Origin: Dryomyza anilis
Taxonomy: Eukaryota > Arthropoda > Insecta > Diptera > Dryomyzidae
Assembly: GCA_951804985.1 (NCBI GenBank)
Contig: OX638131.1
Span: 86,750,349-86,814,348 of the forward strand
Direction: 5' to 3'
Length of the DNA stretch: 64,000 nucleotides
This document shows positions 38,303 through 47,725 of the stretch, piece after piece (within the stretch, counting starts at the first letter, position 1; every line of letters starts with the position of its first letter). The notes below the pieces were generated by a model, which saw nothing but the letters and a program-made list of their open reading frames with translations, had not been told where the DNA came from and did no database searches. The translations under genes were made by a program, and so were the position numbers.

Positions 38303-38504
38303 TATTACTGAAAACCGAAAACTGTGAAACTAGAAATATTTTATTTTGATGGATTAAGCTTTTTTTTTTTTTTTTTTTTTGAAAAAGTCAAAATACGAAA
38401 CATGTTTAATATTTTTTACTACTTTTTTTACAAGTAATGTTTAATATATAAAATATAAAAAAAGTATGCTGTGAATAAAATAAAACTAAAAATATTTTTC
38501 TACA

Positions 38505-40045
38505 TGTCGTTACCTGACGGTTCATGTACACTTCCCCGAAAGTCATTACACCGAATAAACATTTCCCCTAATGCACATGGTTCATGCATATTTCCTCGAA
38601 AGACGTTTCCTCAAATGGCCACTTCCCCGAATGGATATTTCACCGAAATGAACACTTCCCCTAATGGACATTTCCCCGAAAGACACTTCTCCGAAATGAA
38701 CATTTCTCCAAATGGAAATTTCCCCGAATGGATATTTATCTGAAATGGACACTTCCGAAATGGAAACTTCCCCTAATGGACACTTCCCCTAATGGATTTT
38801 TCCCCGAAAGACACTTCTCCGAATTGAACATTTCCTCGAGTGGACATTTCCACGAAATGGACACTTTCCCGAATGGACCCTTTCCCAAATTGACGATTCT
38901 CCGAATGGACATTTCCCCAAACGGCCACTTCCTCTAATGAACATTTCCCCGAATGCACATTTCCCCAAAATGGACACTTCCCCGAAATGGACACTTCTTC
39001 GAAATGTACACTTCTTCGAATGGACTTCACCGAAATGGACATTTTCCGAAATGAACGTTTCCTCAATATGTGAGTAGGTAAAATTGGGTAGAAAGTGAGA
39101 AATCGATAGCAGACATCGTTGGAGATCGAATGGTACCATTTGGAGTGGTCTATGGCTCCCAGAAGGAAATTAAAAACGCATTTATGACCCAAAAATTTAT
39201 ATTTCAAAAATCGATAGGAGATTTCATTAGAAGCATAATGGTGCCCCTTGGGGTTTTGATCTCCTTTGGGGGTCCTGGACCACTTTAACTTCAAATGGTA
39301 CCATTCGATTTCCAACGATATCCGTTATCGATTTCTGCAATAAAGATATGTACAGTCTTTTTTTTCACTTTCCGGCCAAATTTCCATTCGGAAATTTCCA
39401 TTCGGAAATGTCCATTCGGGAAAGTGTTCATTTTGGGGAAGTGTTCATTTCGGGGAAATGTACATTCGGGGAAATGTATATTTGTGGAAATGTTCATTTC
39501 GGAGATATGTCTTTCGGGGAAATGGCCATTCGGGAGAGTATCCATTCAGAGAAGTGTCCAATTCGGGGAAGTATGTATATCGGGGAAATATCCATTTGGA
39601 GTAGTGTCTTTCGGGGAAATGTTCATTAAGGGAAGTGTCCATTTCGGAGAAGTGTACATTTTGGGAAAATGTCCATTTCGGGGAAATGTCCATTCGGGGA
39701 AATGACTTCGGGGAAATATTTTTTCGAATGGATATTTTCACGAAATACAAACTTCCCCGAATGGACACATTCCCGAATGGACATTTCCCCGAAAGACATT
39801 TCTCCGAAATGAACATTTCCCCGAATGAACACTTCCTCAATGGACATTTCTCCGAAAGACACTTCTCCGAATGGACATTTCCCCGAAAGATATTTCTCCG
39901 AAATGAACATTTCCTCGAATGGACATTTCCCCGAATGGACATTTCCGCGAACAGTCACTTCCTCTAGTGGACATTTGCCCTAAATGGACACTTCGCCGAA
40001 ATGTACACTTCTCCGAATGGACTTCCCGAAATGAATATGTCCATT
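38505..40045. repeat. 15-18-bp minisatellite with two orientation switches (foldback-like)
   Basis: The unit ACATTTCCCCGAATGG (variants GAAAGACACTTCTCC and similar) fills 38505-39062 in one orientation. It appears as CATTCGGGGAAATGT in 39376-39717, and returns to the first orientation in 39718-40045. Between the first two blocks lies a non-repetitive spacer (39063-39375) with its own inverted boxes. Tandem repeats in inverted arms around a loop is the layout of foldback (FB/Galileo-type) elements. Overlapping long open frames on both strands (up to 180 codons) follow from the repeat and encode nothing recognisable. Confidence 0.88.
39100..39345. repeat. Inverted pair of 'TGGTACCATTCGATTTCC' boxes in the minisatellite spacer
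   Basis: 39100-39160 (AAATCGATAGCAGACATCG, GATCGAATGGTACCATTTG) is the reverse complement, with some changes, of 39285-39345 (CAAATGGTACCATTCGATTT, CCAACGATATCCGTTATCGA). The plus-orientation box recurs at 58109-58165 beside the 19-bp array. Confidence 0.85.
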
Positions 40046-40639
40046 CGGGGATGTTAGCGGAAGTGGCCTTGGACTAAAGGATTTTTATAAAAATTAAATA
40101 TTTTTTGTTAAACAATTTTGAGCATTCTGGCCGTCTTTATCTAATTCTGTCCAACTATTTAACCTACACGTCCAGTTTCAAGGATATTTGACAAAAACGA
40201 AAAACCACCTTTTTGAGGATTCTATGGGTTGGTAAGCGTTGATTATAATGTCAGACTTACTTTTATTTTATTCAAAACATGCATAACAGAACACAAATTA
40301 TATGTCCTTTAACAGGACCTGAGATATGAAGCAAAAAGGACTCATTTTTAGGCTAAAAAGAGACCCATTTTTGAGCATTTGTTTCTCAATACCCAGTTGT
40401 GCACCATTCTTGTGCTTTGCATTATAACTTAGCAAATCTCATAGATTTCATTGGTGTTTTATTAAAAAAATGGGTGCGCACAGTGTAATGAACGTTTGAA
40501 TCGTTATTGGAATATAAACTTCTCAAATTGAAACAAATATTTTGATTTTCGTTCAAACCAAAAAATTATATTTCAAAAAAATTAAATTAAAATGTTTGTA
40601 AACAAATTTTATTTATGAAACTTTTGTATATTGTTGCAG
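40046..40639. other. Intergenic, no gene recognised
   Basis: AT-rich, unique-looking sequence between the minisatellite and the degenerate block at 40.64 kb. Confidence 0.4.
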
Positions 40640-40976
40640 CATCTGACGACGCAACTTGAGATGCAGTCGCTACAAAAGATGCTGCAGGCTCAGTGGACGA
40701 AACTTTAGCAGATTTTTAAAGAAGCAGCAGTACCAGAAGGAAATCATATTAAACAACCGACAGTACAAACGGTTTACTTACATACGCCGCTCATCGAGAC
40801 GCCCGTTCACGTTGCAAACTTTGTTGCTTCAAGTTAGCGCATTAGACTGCATCGATCAGTTGTTGCAAGTTTTAAGCGCAACACCAAAGCTACTTAAGCA
40901 ACATAAGAGGACATTGAATGGGACTTTGGCGCTTTTGTTAAGTCGGCAGCAATGTCCTTGTGCAAGCTGTCTGTAG
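40640..40976 (+). pseudogene. Unidentified degenerate coding-like block
   Basis: Less AT-rich than its surroundings. From 40651 one frame reads EMQSLQKMLQAQWTKL, then a stop, then IFKEAAVPEGNHIKQPTVQT and VYLHTPLIETPVHVANFVAS. It has the look of a retroelement gag N-terminus, but I cannot name a family. AGCAATGTCCTTGTGCAAGC at 40950 is inverted at 41067-41086. No motif decides function. Confidence 0.35.
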
Positions 40977-41114
40977 TAACAATGATTTCGAGGCGGCCAA
41001 GGCGAGAGTTGCGTGTAGCGTTGGCATAGTGCATGCGCGGCAATGAGACGTTGATCGTGCGTCAACTCAGCTTGCACAAGGACATTGCCGGCAACTGCTT
41101 TCCAAACCGCAGAT

Positions 41115-41330
41115 TTAGATTCACTTTACCCATTACTCATTAGGGTGAATCAGGCGATTCATTATGCCGCAGTTTTATTACGCGACAAAAGTGCTCAAAT
41201 ATGCTTCTCTGTCGGGCCTGATTCACTTTACCCCTCACCCACCCATCAAGCTGAATCAGGGGCATCATGATTTCGCTGTTTTATTTCGCGACAAAAGTAC
41301 GCAAATAATGTTCTCTGTCGGGGATGTGTT
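41115..41330. repeat. 106-bp tandem duplication
   Basis: GATTCACTTTACCC...GCGACAAAAGTGCTCAAATA...TTCTCTGTCGGG occurs twice with an offset of 106 bases (GCGACAAAAGT at 41182 and 41288). Confidence 0.75.
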
Positions 41331-41440
41331 TTAGTTTCCTTCTTACACTTAAAATCCAAACCCATTAAATTCCTATAAAGACCAAGCTGCAGATTTTATT
41401 ATCTTCAAGGACTTATCCTAACACAATCTTCCATATCTTA

Positions 41441-41752
41441 TAATAATAATAATAATAGTTTGGCGCTACAGTCCTGTATAGAACTTCGGCCGAGCTCTCT
41501 CACCATTTTGAGCTGTGCGTGTTATATTTGTACTCAAAGTGGTGGGACCTACAGTTTATTGCCGAATCCGAACGGCGGGTGAGAGCTTTTCATAGGCAAT
41601 GGTTTTACTCTCGTTGGTTTGCCATTTACTGACGAGAGGTAACGCGGCATAGAAAAATGTTTCTATGAAAAGATGTTGTTAGCCCCAGTCCAGGCTTGAA
41701 CCGGGGACCTTTCGGCTCGCAGTCCAACGCACTAACCACTGAGCTACCGCGG
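41441..41752 (-). mobile_element. tRNA-derived SINE (family 1), full length with 9-bp target duplication
   Basis: On the minus strand it begins GCCGCGGTAGCTCAGTGG (A box TAGCTCAGTGG near 41745-41735), then a B box GGTTCAAGCCT at 41702-41692. A body containing CTCTCGTCAGTAAATGGC and GGTCCCACCACTTTGAG follows, with a (TTA)n tail at 41441-41457. The perfect duplication CATATCTTA lies at 41432-41440 and 41753-41761. Head, pol III boxes, simple-repeat tail and target duplication together establish a LINE-mobilised SINE of 312 bp. Confidence 0.94.
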
Positions 41753-41761
41753 CATATCTTA

Positions 41762-42098
41762 CACGGTCAAAAATGTAGGTTCATTTTTTTAACTTTATAA
41801 GTTTGCATATTTATCACAACCAAAACGAGTTGAATTTTTTAACTTTTAAAGTTTTATTTTAAGAGTTTACATAAAATTCTTCAACTAAAAAGTTTTATAA
41901 TTATAGGTGCATGTTGAACATAATAAACCTTTGAGTTACATTTATTATACCCTACACTAAGAGTGAAAGTGTATATTCAGTTTGATACGCCGTTTGTAAC
42001 ACCCTGAAAAAAGCATCTCCGCTATGGAAAAGTATATATATTCTTGATCAGCATGGCCTCCTGAGTCGATTTAGCGATGATGTCCGTCTGTCTGTCCA

Positions 42099-42139
<41 letters not shown>

Positions 42140-43523
42140 TGAAATCACGATTACAGAAAAAGTTGAAGAGCTAGAGCAATGAAACTTTAGATTTAGATTA
42201 CTTATATATCTAAGCTGTCTGAACAAGAAAATTATCATGATCGGTCTATTGTGACCTAAGAACTGACCACTTATGTTCAAATACCTCATATAAAATTTAC
42301 ATCTGCAAATCAATTTTACTGTATACGTGCTTAGGTAAACTTTTTTGGTCAAATATATATTGACATTATGCTCAAATACATAAAAATAATGTTTTCCCAC
42401 GAAACGACTTGTGGTTCCAAAAAAAAAAAAATCGAAATTCGGTACACCTATCCATTTGTAAATATGGGTATCAAATGAAAGAAAATTCTTCAGGGATGGA
42501 AAGTTTGTAGTTATTTTCAGGATTCGTATACCCTGGTGACCTATATACCACTTTGAATGGTTACCACACATATGTGTAGGGTATTTATAGTCGGCTTAGA
42601 CCGACTATAATTTTAAAAATCCTAACTATCATAATAACACCTACTTTAAAATTTCCCATGTGATCTAACTCTACCAACTGGTAAACTATTATGTTGTATC
42701 CAACCACGTAGAATATTTTCAACTGCATTAGTAAAAAATATCAACTATGAAGGTGAAAACTCATTCTCAAGGCTATTCAATTTTTAGTAAAAAAAAAAAT
42801 GTATACTATTCATTTTATAAATTCAAATATATCATTTTATTTTAATTATATTTTTTTTTTTATTTAATATTTTTATACATAATTAAGCATTTTATTTTCT
42901 CGTCTCTTTCGATTGATATTTATTTGATATTTTTCCATTTATATTTTTTTGCATTAATCACTACATCTTGTATGTCCGCTACCTCGAGAATTCTCTAAAC
43001 TTACCTGCACAACCAATAACTTATTTGAAGAACAGACATGATGTATCATCATTACTATCATTCACTATTAGTGCTATATAAACAAACTTCCGTCGAAAAG
43101 GACATTCGAATTATATAGCGAGCATACAAGTGAATGTTACTGATATGGTGAGAACGAATTTAGTTGAGTATCGCGGGTTCGAATTGTGGCCTGAGTGATA
43201 ATTTTACCATTCAGGTAAATAAAAATCAACAAAGATGGTTAACAATTTAAAGTTTTTAACTTGGAAAGTAAATAATTTAAACCAAAAGGTTGTACATTTA
43301 AATTTAAATGGATTTTCAACTTGAAAGTTTAAATTTATGGACTAGTCAAGTATAGAAAATATATATTAAAGTTAAGAAATTCAATTTTAAAGTTGAAAGT
43401 TGAAATACATACATTTTTCAACTATACAAGGTAAATAAAAATCAACCAAAATGTTTAAAAAACATTTTTAAACCAAATAAAATTGATATAGGTTGAACAA
43501 ATGAACCTGAATTTTTGACCGTT
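41762..43523. mobile_element. TIR element, ~1.0 kb without its mini-me insertion
   Basis: ACGGTCAAAAATGTAGGTTC at 41763 is matched by GAACCTGAATTTTTGACCGT ending at 43522. Sequence just inside both ends is rich in TTTTTAACTTT / AAAGTTGAAAGTT motifs. A mini-me element (41946-42683) lies inside. The target duplication is unclear (TTA-like on both sides). A tRNA-like B box CGCGGGTTCGAATTG near 43168 belongs to an unidentified inner repeat. No protein. Confidence 0.65.
41946..42683 (+). mobile_element. mini-me-type element, copy C (young subfamily)
   Basis: Starts TATACCCTACACTAAGAGTG, with AAGTATATATATTCTTGATC, a (TGTC)n run at 42090-42140, and hairpin AGTCGGCTTAGACCGACT at about 42590-42609. 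Collinear with copy B on the opposite strand, including the stretch beyond the hairpin (GATAGTTAGGAT, CACATGGGA in reverse complement). Confidence 0.87.
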
Positions 43524-44560
43524 AGATGAGAAACATATTTCATGGTTTATGTATTATATCAATTATTGTTATGTGGCAGATGTCCATGCCTGACGTGCAG
43601 GAAAGCTCTCAGTCCATCGCATTGACGACCTCTGGGGAACTTATTTGCCGAAGGGAATATATTAGTTTTCTCAAGCATTCACGCGGTATTTCAAAATTTG
43701 TAATTTGTAGTGTAAAAATTCGAAAAAACTAGTATTATAAAAAAGCGTTAGGACGATGGTGTCAAATTAAAAATAATGCGCATATCCATGATAAACAACA
43801 TTGCTAAAGAAACTGAACATTTATCTATTGAAATACAAATATGTTTTGTACTGTCTTTAAACATTCTAAGTAATTGTTCATATTTTCCCCCAAAATGTGA
43901 GGAACCCGGAGCTGATAGAGCAAAACAGACTTCAGATTCGAGTTAAGCGATCTCATATTACGCTAGAATCGTTATCAAATCGATGGGAGGATGCGAGAAA
44001 ATGTTGCATTGTGTAATCTACCATACGTTTTCCACAAACTTCCATTTATCTGTGTGTTTGCAGGAAATATCTGTCTCCGAAAATGTCATCAAATTTTGCG
44101 GATTTTAACATTACAGAGGCAGCTTTTGCAGTCTCTGTCTTCCATTACCATCCTCCAACGTTATCTCGAGAGTTTGTGGAATTTTACATTTAAGAAGAGA
44201 ACTTTTACAATCTCTGTCTGCCTTGAATTGTCTAAAAATGTGGTGCTTCCTAGAAGCATCCGGAGACAAAAATTTCAGGAATATTTCCGAAAAAAACACT
44301 CTAAAAAGCCAGCATTTGTCTAAAATCTATTGGAAAATGTTTTTAAAAACACGCTCAACCAGCCAGAAATGTGAGTCTTGCCGAAAATGTTCCGAAAATA
44401 TTCCAGTAATTCCAGTCAATAATATTGTTTCCGGTTGACATGATCTCTCTTTCTATTTGGAAATCATTTCGATCAGACATATTTTCGTGATTTTCGAGAA
44501 AATTTGTCGATTTTTAAAACTAAAATAACGAAAAAATTTTGATTTTTGTATATGGGTCCC
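43524..44560. other. Intergenic, no gene recognised
   Basis: 44050-44440 has diverged repeats of CAGTCTCTGTCTTCC / CAATCTCTGTCTGCC and CCGAAAATG motifs. The open frames there are without similarity to any protein I know. Confidence 0.4.
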
Positions 44561-45047
44561 CTATTGTCCAGTTCGGAACAAAAAAGATACATTTATTATC
44601 ATACTAAACTAACAAATTTTTTAAAATAGTTGAATCCTCCGTTCCTAAACCTGAATTTCCTCGACATTTTCAAAAATGTAAACATCTAGTAATTCGAGAA
44701 AATTATGGACAGCTAATTGAAATCTGTCTCGTCCGGAATTTTGAGTACCAAAAGTGTAAAACTCAGTATAAAAATATCAATAACTTTTTTCAATAATCGT
44801 AAAAAAAAATTAAAAAACTTTAAAAAATCTGGAAATTTCAATAGTATATAACTTTTAATTTCGTAATAATGATTATTAATATTGTCATATAAGGACTGCG
44901 TCGAATAAAATTGTCCGTTACATATCTTCCCATAATGTGCTATTGCAAGATTCAAATTAAAAAAATTTGATCATAGTAGCTCTGAATTAAATGGCAGAAA
45001 ATAATTTGTGTCAGTTATAGTCAATACAAAATTAATTTAACGCGAAA

Positions 45048-45456
45048 ATGGCAAACGAAGTGGAAGTGCGAGAAAATATAATTAAAATTTTTCAAAAACA
45101 ACCTAGTTGGTCTTTTAAAAAAATTGCCAAGGAGGTAGGGGCTAACCCTAAGACCATTTCTCGCGTTATCAACCGCTTTAAGGAAGACCTGAGTATTGAT
45201 CGGAAGAAAGGTTCTGGTAAAAAAAAGGCGCACATGATCGTGAAAAGTCGAAGAAGGTTGTGAATATTATAAAGAAATATCCAAGCATATCCGGAAGGAA
45301 ATTGGCGTGAAAGGCGGATTGCTCAGAATCTTTCGTGCGCTGGACTAAGAAAGAAGCTGGGCTGAAGACGTACAAGGTCCAAAAAGTACCGGATAGAAAT
45401 GCCGTCAAGAATGAAACCGCAAAACAACGAGCTAAAAAGCTGAACCAAGATTTATG
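45048..45456 (+). pseudogene. Tc1/mariner-superfamily transposase, N-terminal fragment
   Basis: ATG at 45048 starts a paired-like DNA-binding domain: FQKQPSWSFKKIAKEVGANP, KTISRVINRFKED, then a basic linker. A frameshift falls near 45229. In the new frame HDREKSKKVVNIIKKYPSIS is followed by an in-frame TGA (45308-45310), then ADCSESFVRWTKKEAGLKTY, KVQKVPDRNAVKNETAKQRA and a terminal TGA at 45454. The order HTH - 'YPSISGRKLA' - 'AGLKTYKVQ' is typical of insect Tc1/mariner transposases (DD37E-like mosquito elements are the closest I can recall; tentative). The catalytic DDE/D core is entirely absent. Two breaks plus truncation make it non-functional. Confidence 0.8.
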
Positions 45457-45499
45457 AACAAAATTTACTTTTAGCAAAAAATCGTAATGCAAATTTCCA

Positions 45500-46012
45500 T
45501 ATGGATCGTACGTAATTATACTGCGATTTATTACGAAATAACGGTAAACTTTAGGAAAATAGTGCACATATATAAAAATAAAGTAAATTGTCTCAGCTAT
45601 GTTCTGCGATAATTCGAAAAAATATATTGTAAGTATTTAAAAAAAAAACCTACTGATAATTTATATACGGAATTTTTTGTCCCGTCCAAAATTTTTCTGT
45701 GATTTATTATGAAAAAACTATACATTTTAGGAACAAAGTGTAAATGTACAAAAAAATAACATTATTTCAACTATTTTCTAAAGTAATTCAAAAAAATAAT
45801 GTATACGCGAAATTTGCTGACTTTTCGGCATTTCCATATGAACCGTTTTTTGTCCCGTCCGAAAAGACCACTATTTAATTTATATCTTTTGATCTACTGT
45901 AAAGAATTCTCTAATTTTTTGCAATTGGTTAGTCCTATTCAAATACTACTTAAAATTCGTTAATTTTCCTTCGAGATATTAAAGTTTTAAGCATACGAAT
46001 GTCCCGTCCGGA
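45500..46012. repeat. ~180-bp direct repeats with TTTGTCCCGTCC boundary motif
   Basis: TGCGATTTATTACGAAATAA at 45521 and TGTGATTTATTATGAAAAAA at 45700 begin related stretches. TTTGTCCCGTCC appears at about 45677 and 45854, GTCCCGTCCGG at about 46003, and CTCGTCCGG at 44727 upstream of the transposase fragment. All are in the same orientation. They may be internal direct repeats of the dead Tc1/mariner element. Confidence 0.55.
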
Positions 46013-46449
46013 ACCCCAGGAAATGCCCATATGTCGATTTTTTCCAGTGTCGAGTGATTTGTTGACTGAGACCGCAAAGAATCGGAAACGTTTCGAATTT
46101 TAAAACCGTATTCGCAACCGTTATGTAGAAAACGTGTGTTTTTTGTTTTGGTAAGAACCGAAATCGCTATTTTAAAAATCATTCAAAAAGGTTTTAGTTA
46201 CTGTCAGGGACTTCCGCTCCCTAGTGGGACACCGGAATCTGAACTCATATAATTTTTTTTTTTGGTTATAACCGGAACGAAAACGATATTCTAAAGGATT
46301 TTAGTTCAAGCTACACATATAGATTATTGTTTGCGTTTAACTTAAAATCGAATTCCAATAAGAAATTTGTAAACTATAGAGACTTAATTTTTGAGTGAGA
46401 TTTCTCATTTATACCGGTGCTTTCAATATATTCATTGCGTTTTTCATAC

Positions 46450-47725
46450 AGTCATACGGTACGTTAACGGACCGTCAAAACGTAATATCAACGGATTCAC
46501 TCCGTATTTCATCCAGTATGACGGTCCGTTAACGTACCATCGAAACGCACTCTTGACGGACTCACTCCGTAGTTCATCCAGTACACGGAGGGAAAAAAGT
46601 TCTAAAATCCAGAAGGAATCAAGAAGTATACGGAGTGGATTTTCTTAGTTGTCAAAAAAGTAACTAAGTAGAATTATTCTTGGATTCAGTTTTTAATTTC
46701 TTGGGTATCAAAAAAGTTACTAAGTAGAATTATTTTTGGATTCAGTTTGTAATTTCTTAGGTATCAAAAAAGTAACTAAGTAGAATAAGTCTTGAATTCA
46801 GTTATTAATTTCTTAGGTATCAAAAATGTTGTTGTTGTTTTCGTCCCAAAATTTATGAACACGTGTTCGTATATTTTTTGTTTTTTCGATCTTGCTTTGT
46901 CGCTATTATGTTTTGTTTTACTTTGTCCGTCTATCAGCCCCATCTGTTTGTTCGTGTGTCTGTCTGTCGATACCATAAGCATTGTATAGTGTATTTAGAT
47001 AAAAATGGAATGAAATCAACTTGGTATTTATGCAAAATTGAACTCAAATTTATGTTTACGAACTGAAACCATATCAATATTCGTAGGAAAAATCGTTTTT
47101 TCTATTTATATCTTTAACATTCCTACATACACAGACGCTTGCTTGTCTGACTGTACTTCGTTGTTCTATTCGTGAAAACACACACATGCAAACATTGTAT
47201 ATCATGCCGTTTTTTGATACCTAAGAAGAAAAAAATTTACAATCCAGACAAATTGTACTTAGTTACTTTTTTGATACCTAAGAACTTAATGTCTGAATAT
47301 CTAGAAAAATTTGGCTTAGTTACTTTCAACAGACAGACACGCAGACTATCAAACAGATGGCGACCTCGCAAAACAGAGCAATATCGATGAAAACAACAAC
47401 AATACATGAACACGTGTTCTTTTTGCCCAGAATATAGCAACCATATTGCGTGTTCTTTTTAATCAATAAATTAACTTCTAAAAATCCAGTTAAATAAAGT
47501 TTGTTTTCTTTTCTCACAACTAAGTAATTTGCTTTCTTGATATCCACATGACAAATTCTTGAATTTTAGTAGTATTTTATTGATATTAGTCAAATTCTAC
47601 TATTTTTCTTTCTAACCGAATTCTTCTCGAGTTTTAGAATTTTATTTCCCTCCGTGTATGACGGTCCGTTAACGTACCGTCGAAACGTACTCTTAACGGA
47701 TTCAAAATCCGTTTCGATGTTCCTC
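46450..47725. repeat. ~65-bp palindrome-bearing satellite, three units, interrupted by a transposon
   Basis: Units at about 46450-46517, 46518-46583 and, after the transposon, 47657-47725 share GACGGTCCGTTAACGTACCG, TCGAAACGCACTCTTGACGG and CTCACTCCGTATTTCATCCA. GACGGTCCGTTAACGTACCG is itself nearly palindromic. A looser GC-rich continuation with CCGTTAACGG occurs to about 47830. Confidence 0.85.
46584..47656 (-). mobile_element. TA-flanked TIR element, copy 2, 1073 bp, clean
   Basis: Left end CACGGAGGGAAAAAAGTTCT at 46584 (TA at 46582-46583). The right end is its inverse, TTAGAATTTTATTTCCCTCC, finishing CCGTG at 47656 (TA at 47657-47658). Excising the element and one TA restores the satellite phase (CATCCAGTATGACGG), seen intact one unit to the left. 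Three ~60-bp internal repeats of CTACTTAGTTACTTTTTTG near 46660-46820 and a GTCTGTCTGTC run are present. No transposase. Termini plus a TA duplication place it with Tc1/mariner-like non-autonomous elements. Confidence 0.92.

Noticed and set aside
38773..39967. Overlapping open frames of 84-180 codons on both strands with SGKCPFGE / FPNGHFPERH repeats
   Set aside because: They follow the minisatellite unit in every frame and orientation. They show no domain, signal or codon bias beyond the repeat.
40640..41330. LTR retrotransposon with LTR pair
   Set aside because: The only long matches are a 20-base inverted repeat and a 106-bp tandem duplication. No TG...CA direct repeats, primer-binding site or pol motifs were seen.
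44727..46012. Terminal inverted repeats of the dead Tc1/mariner element at the GTCCCGTCCGG motifs
   Set aside because: All copies have the same orientation, so they are direct, not inverted, repeats. The element ends remain undefined.
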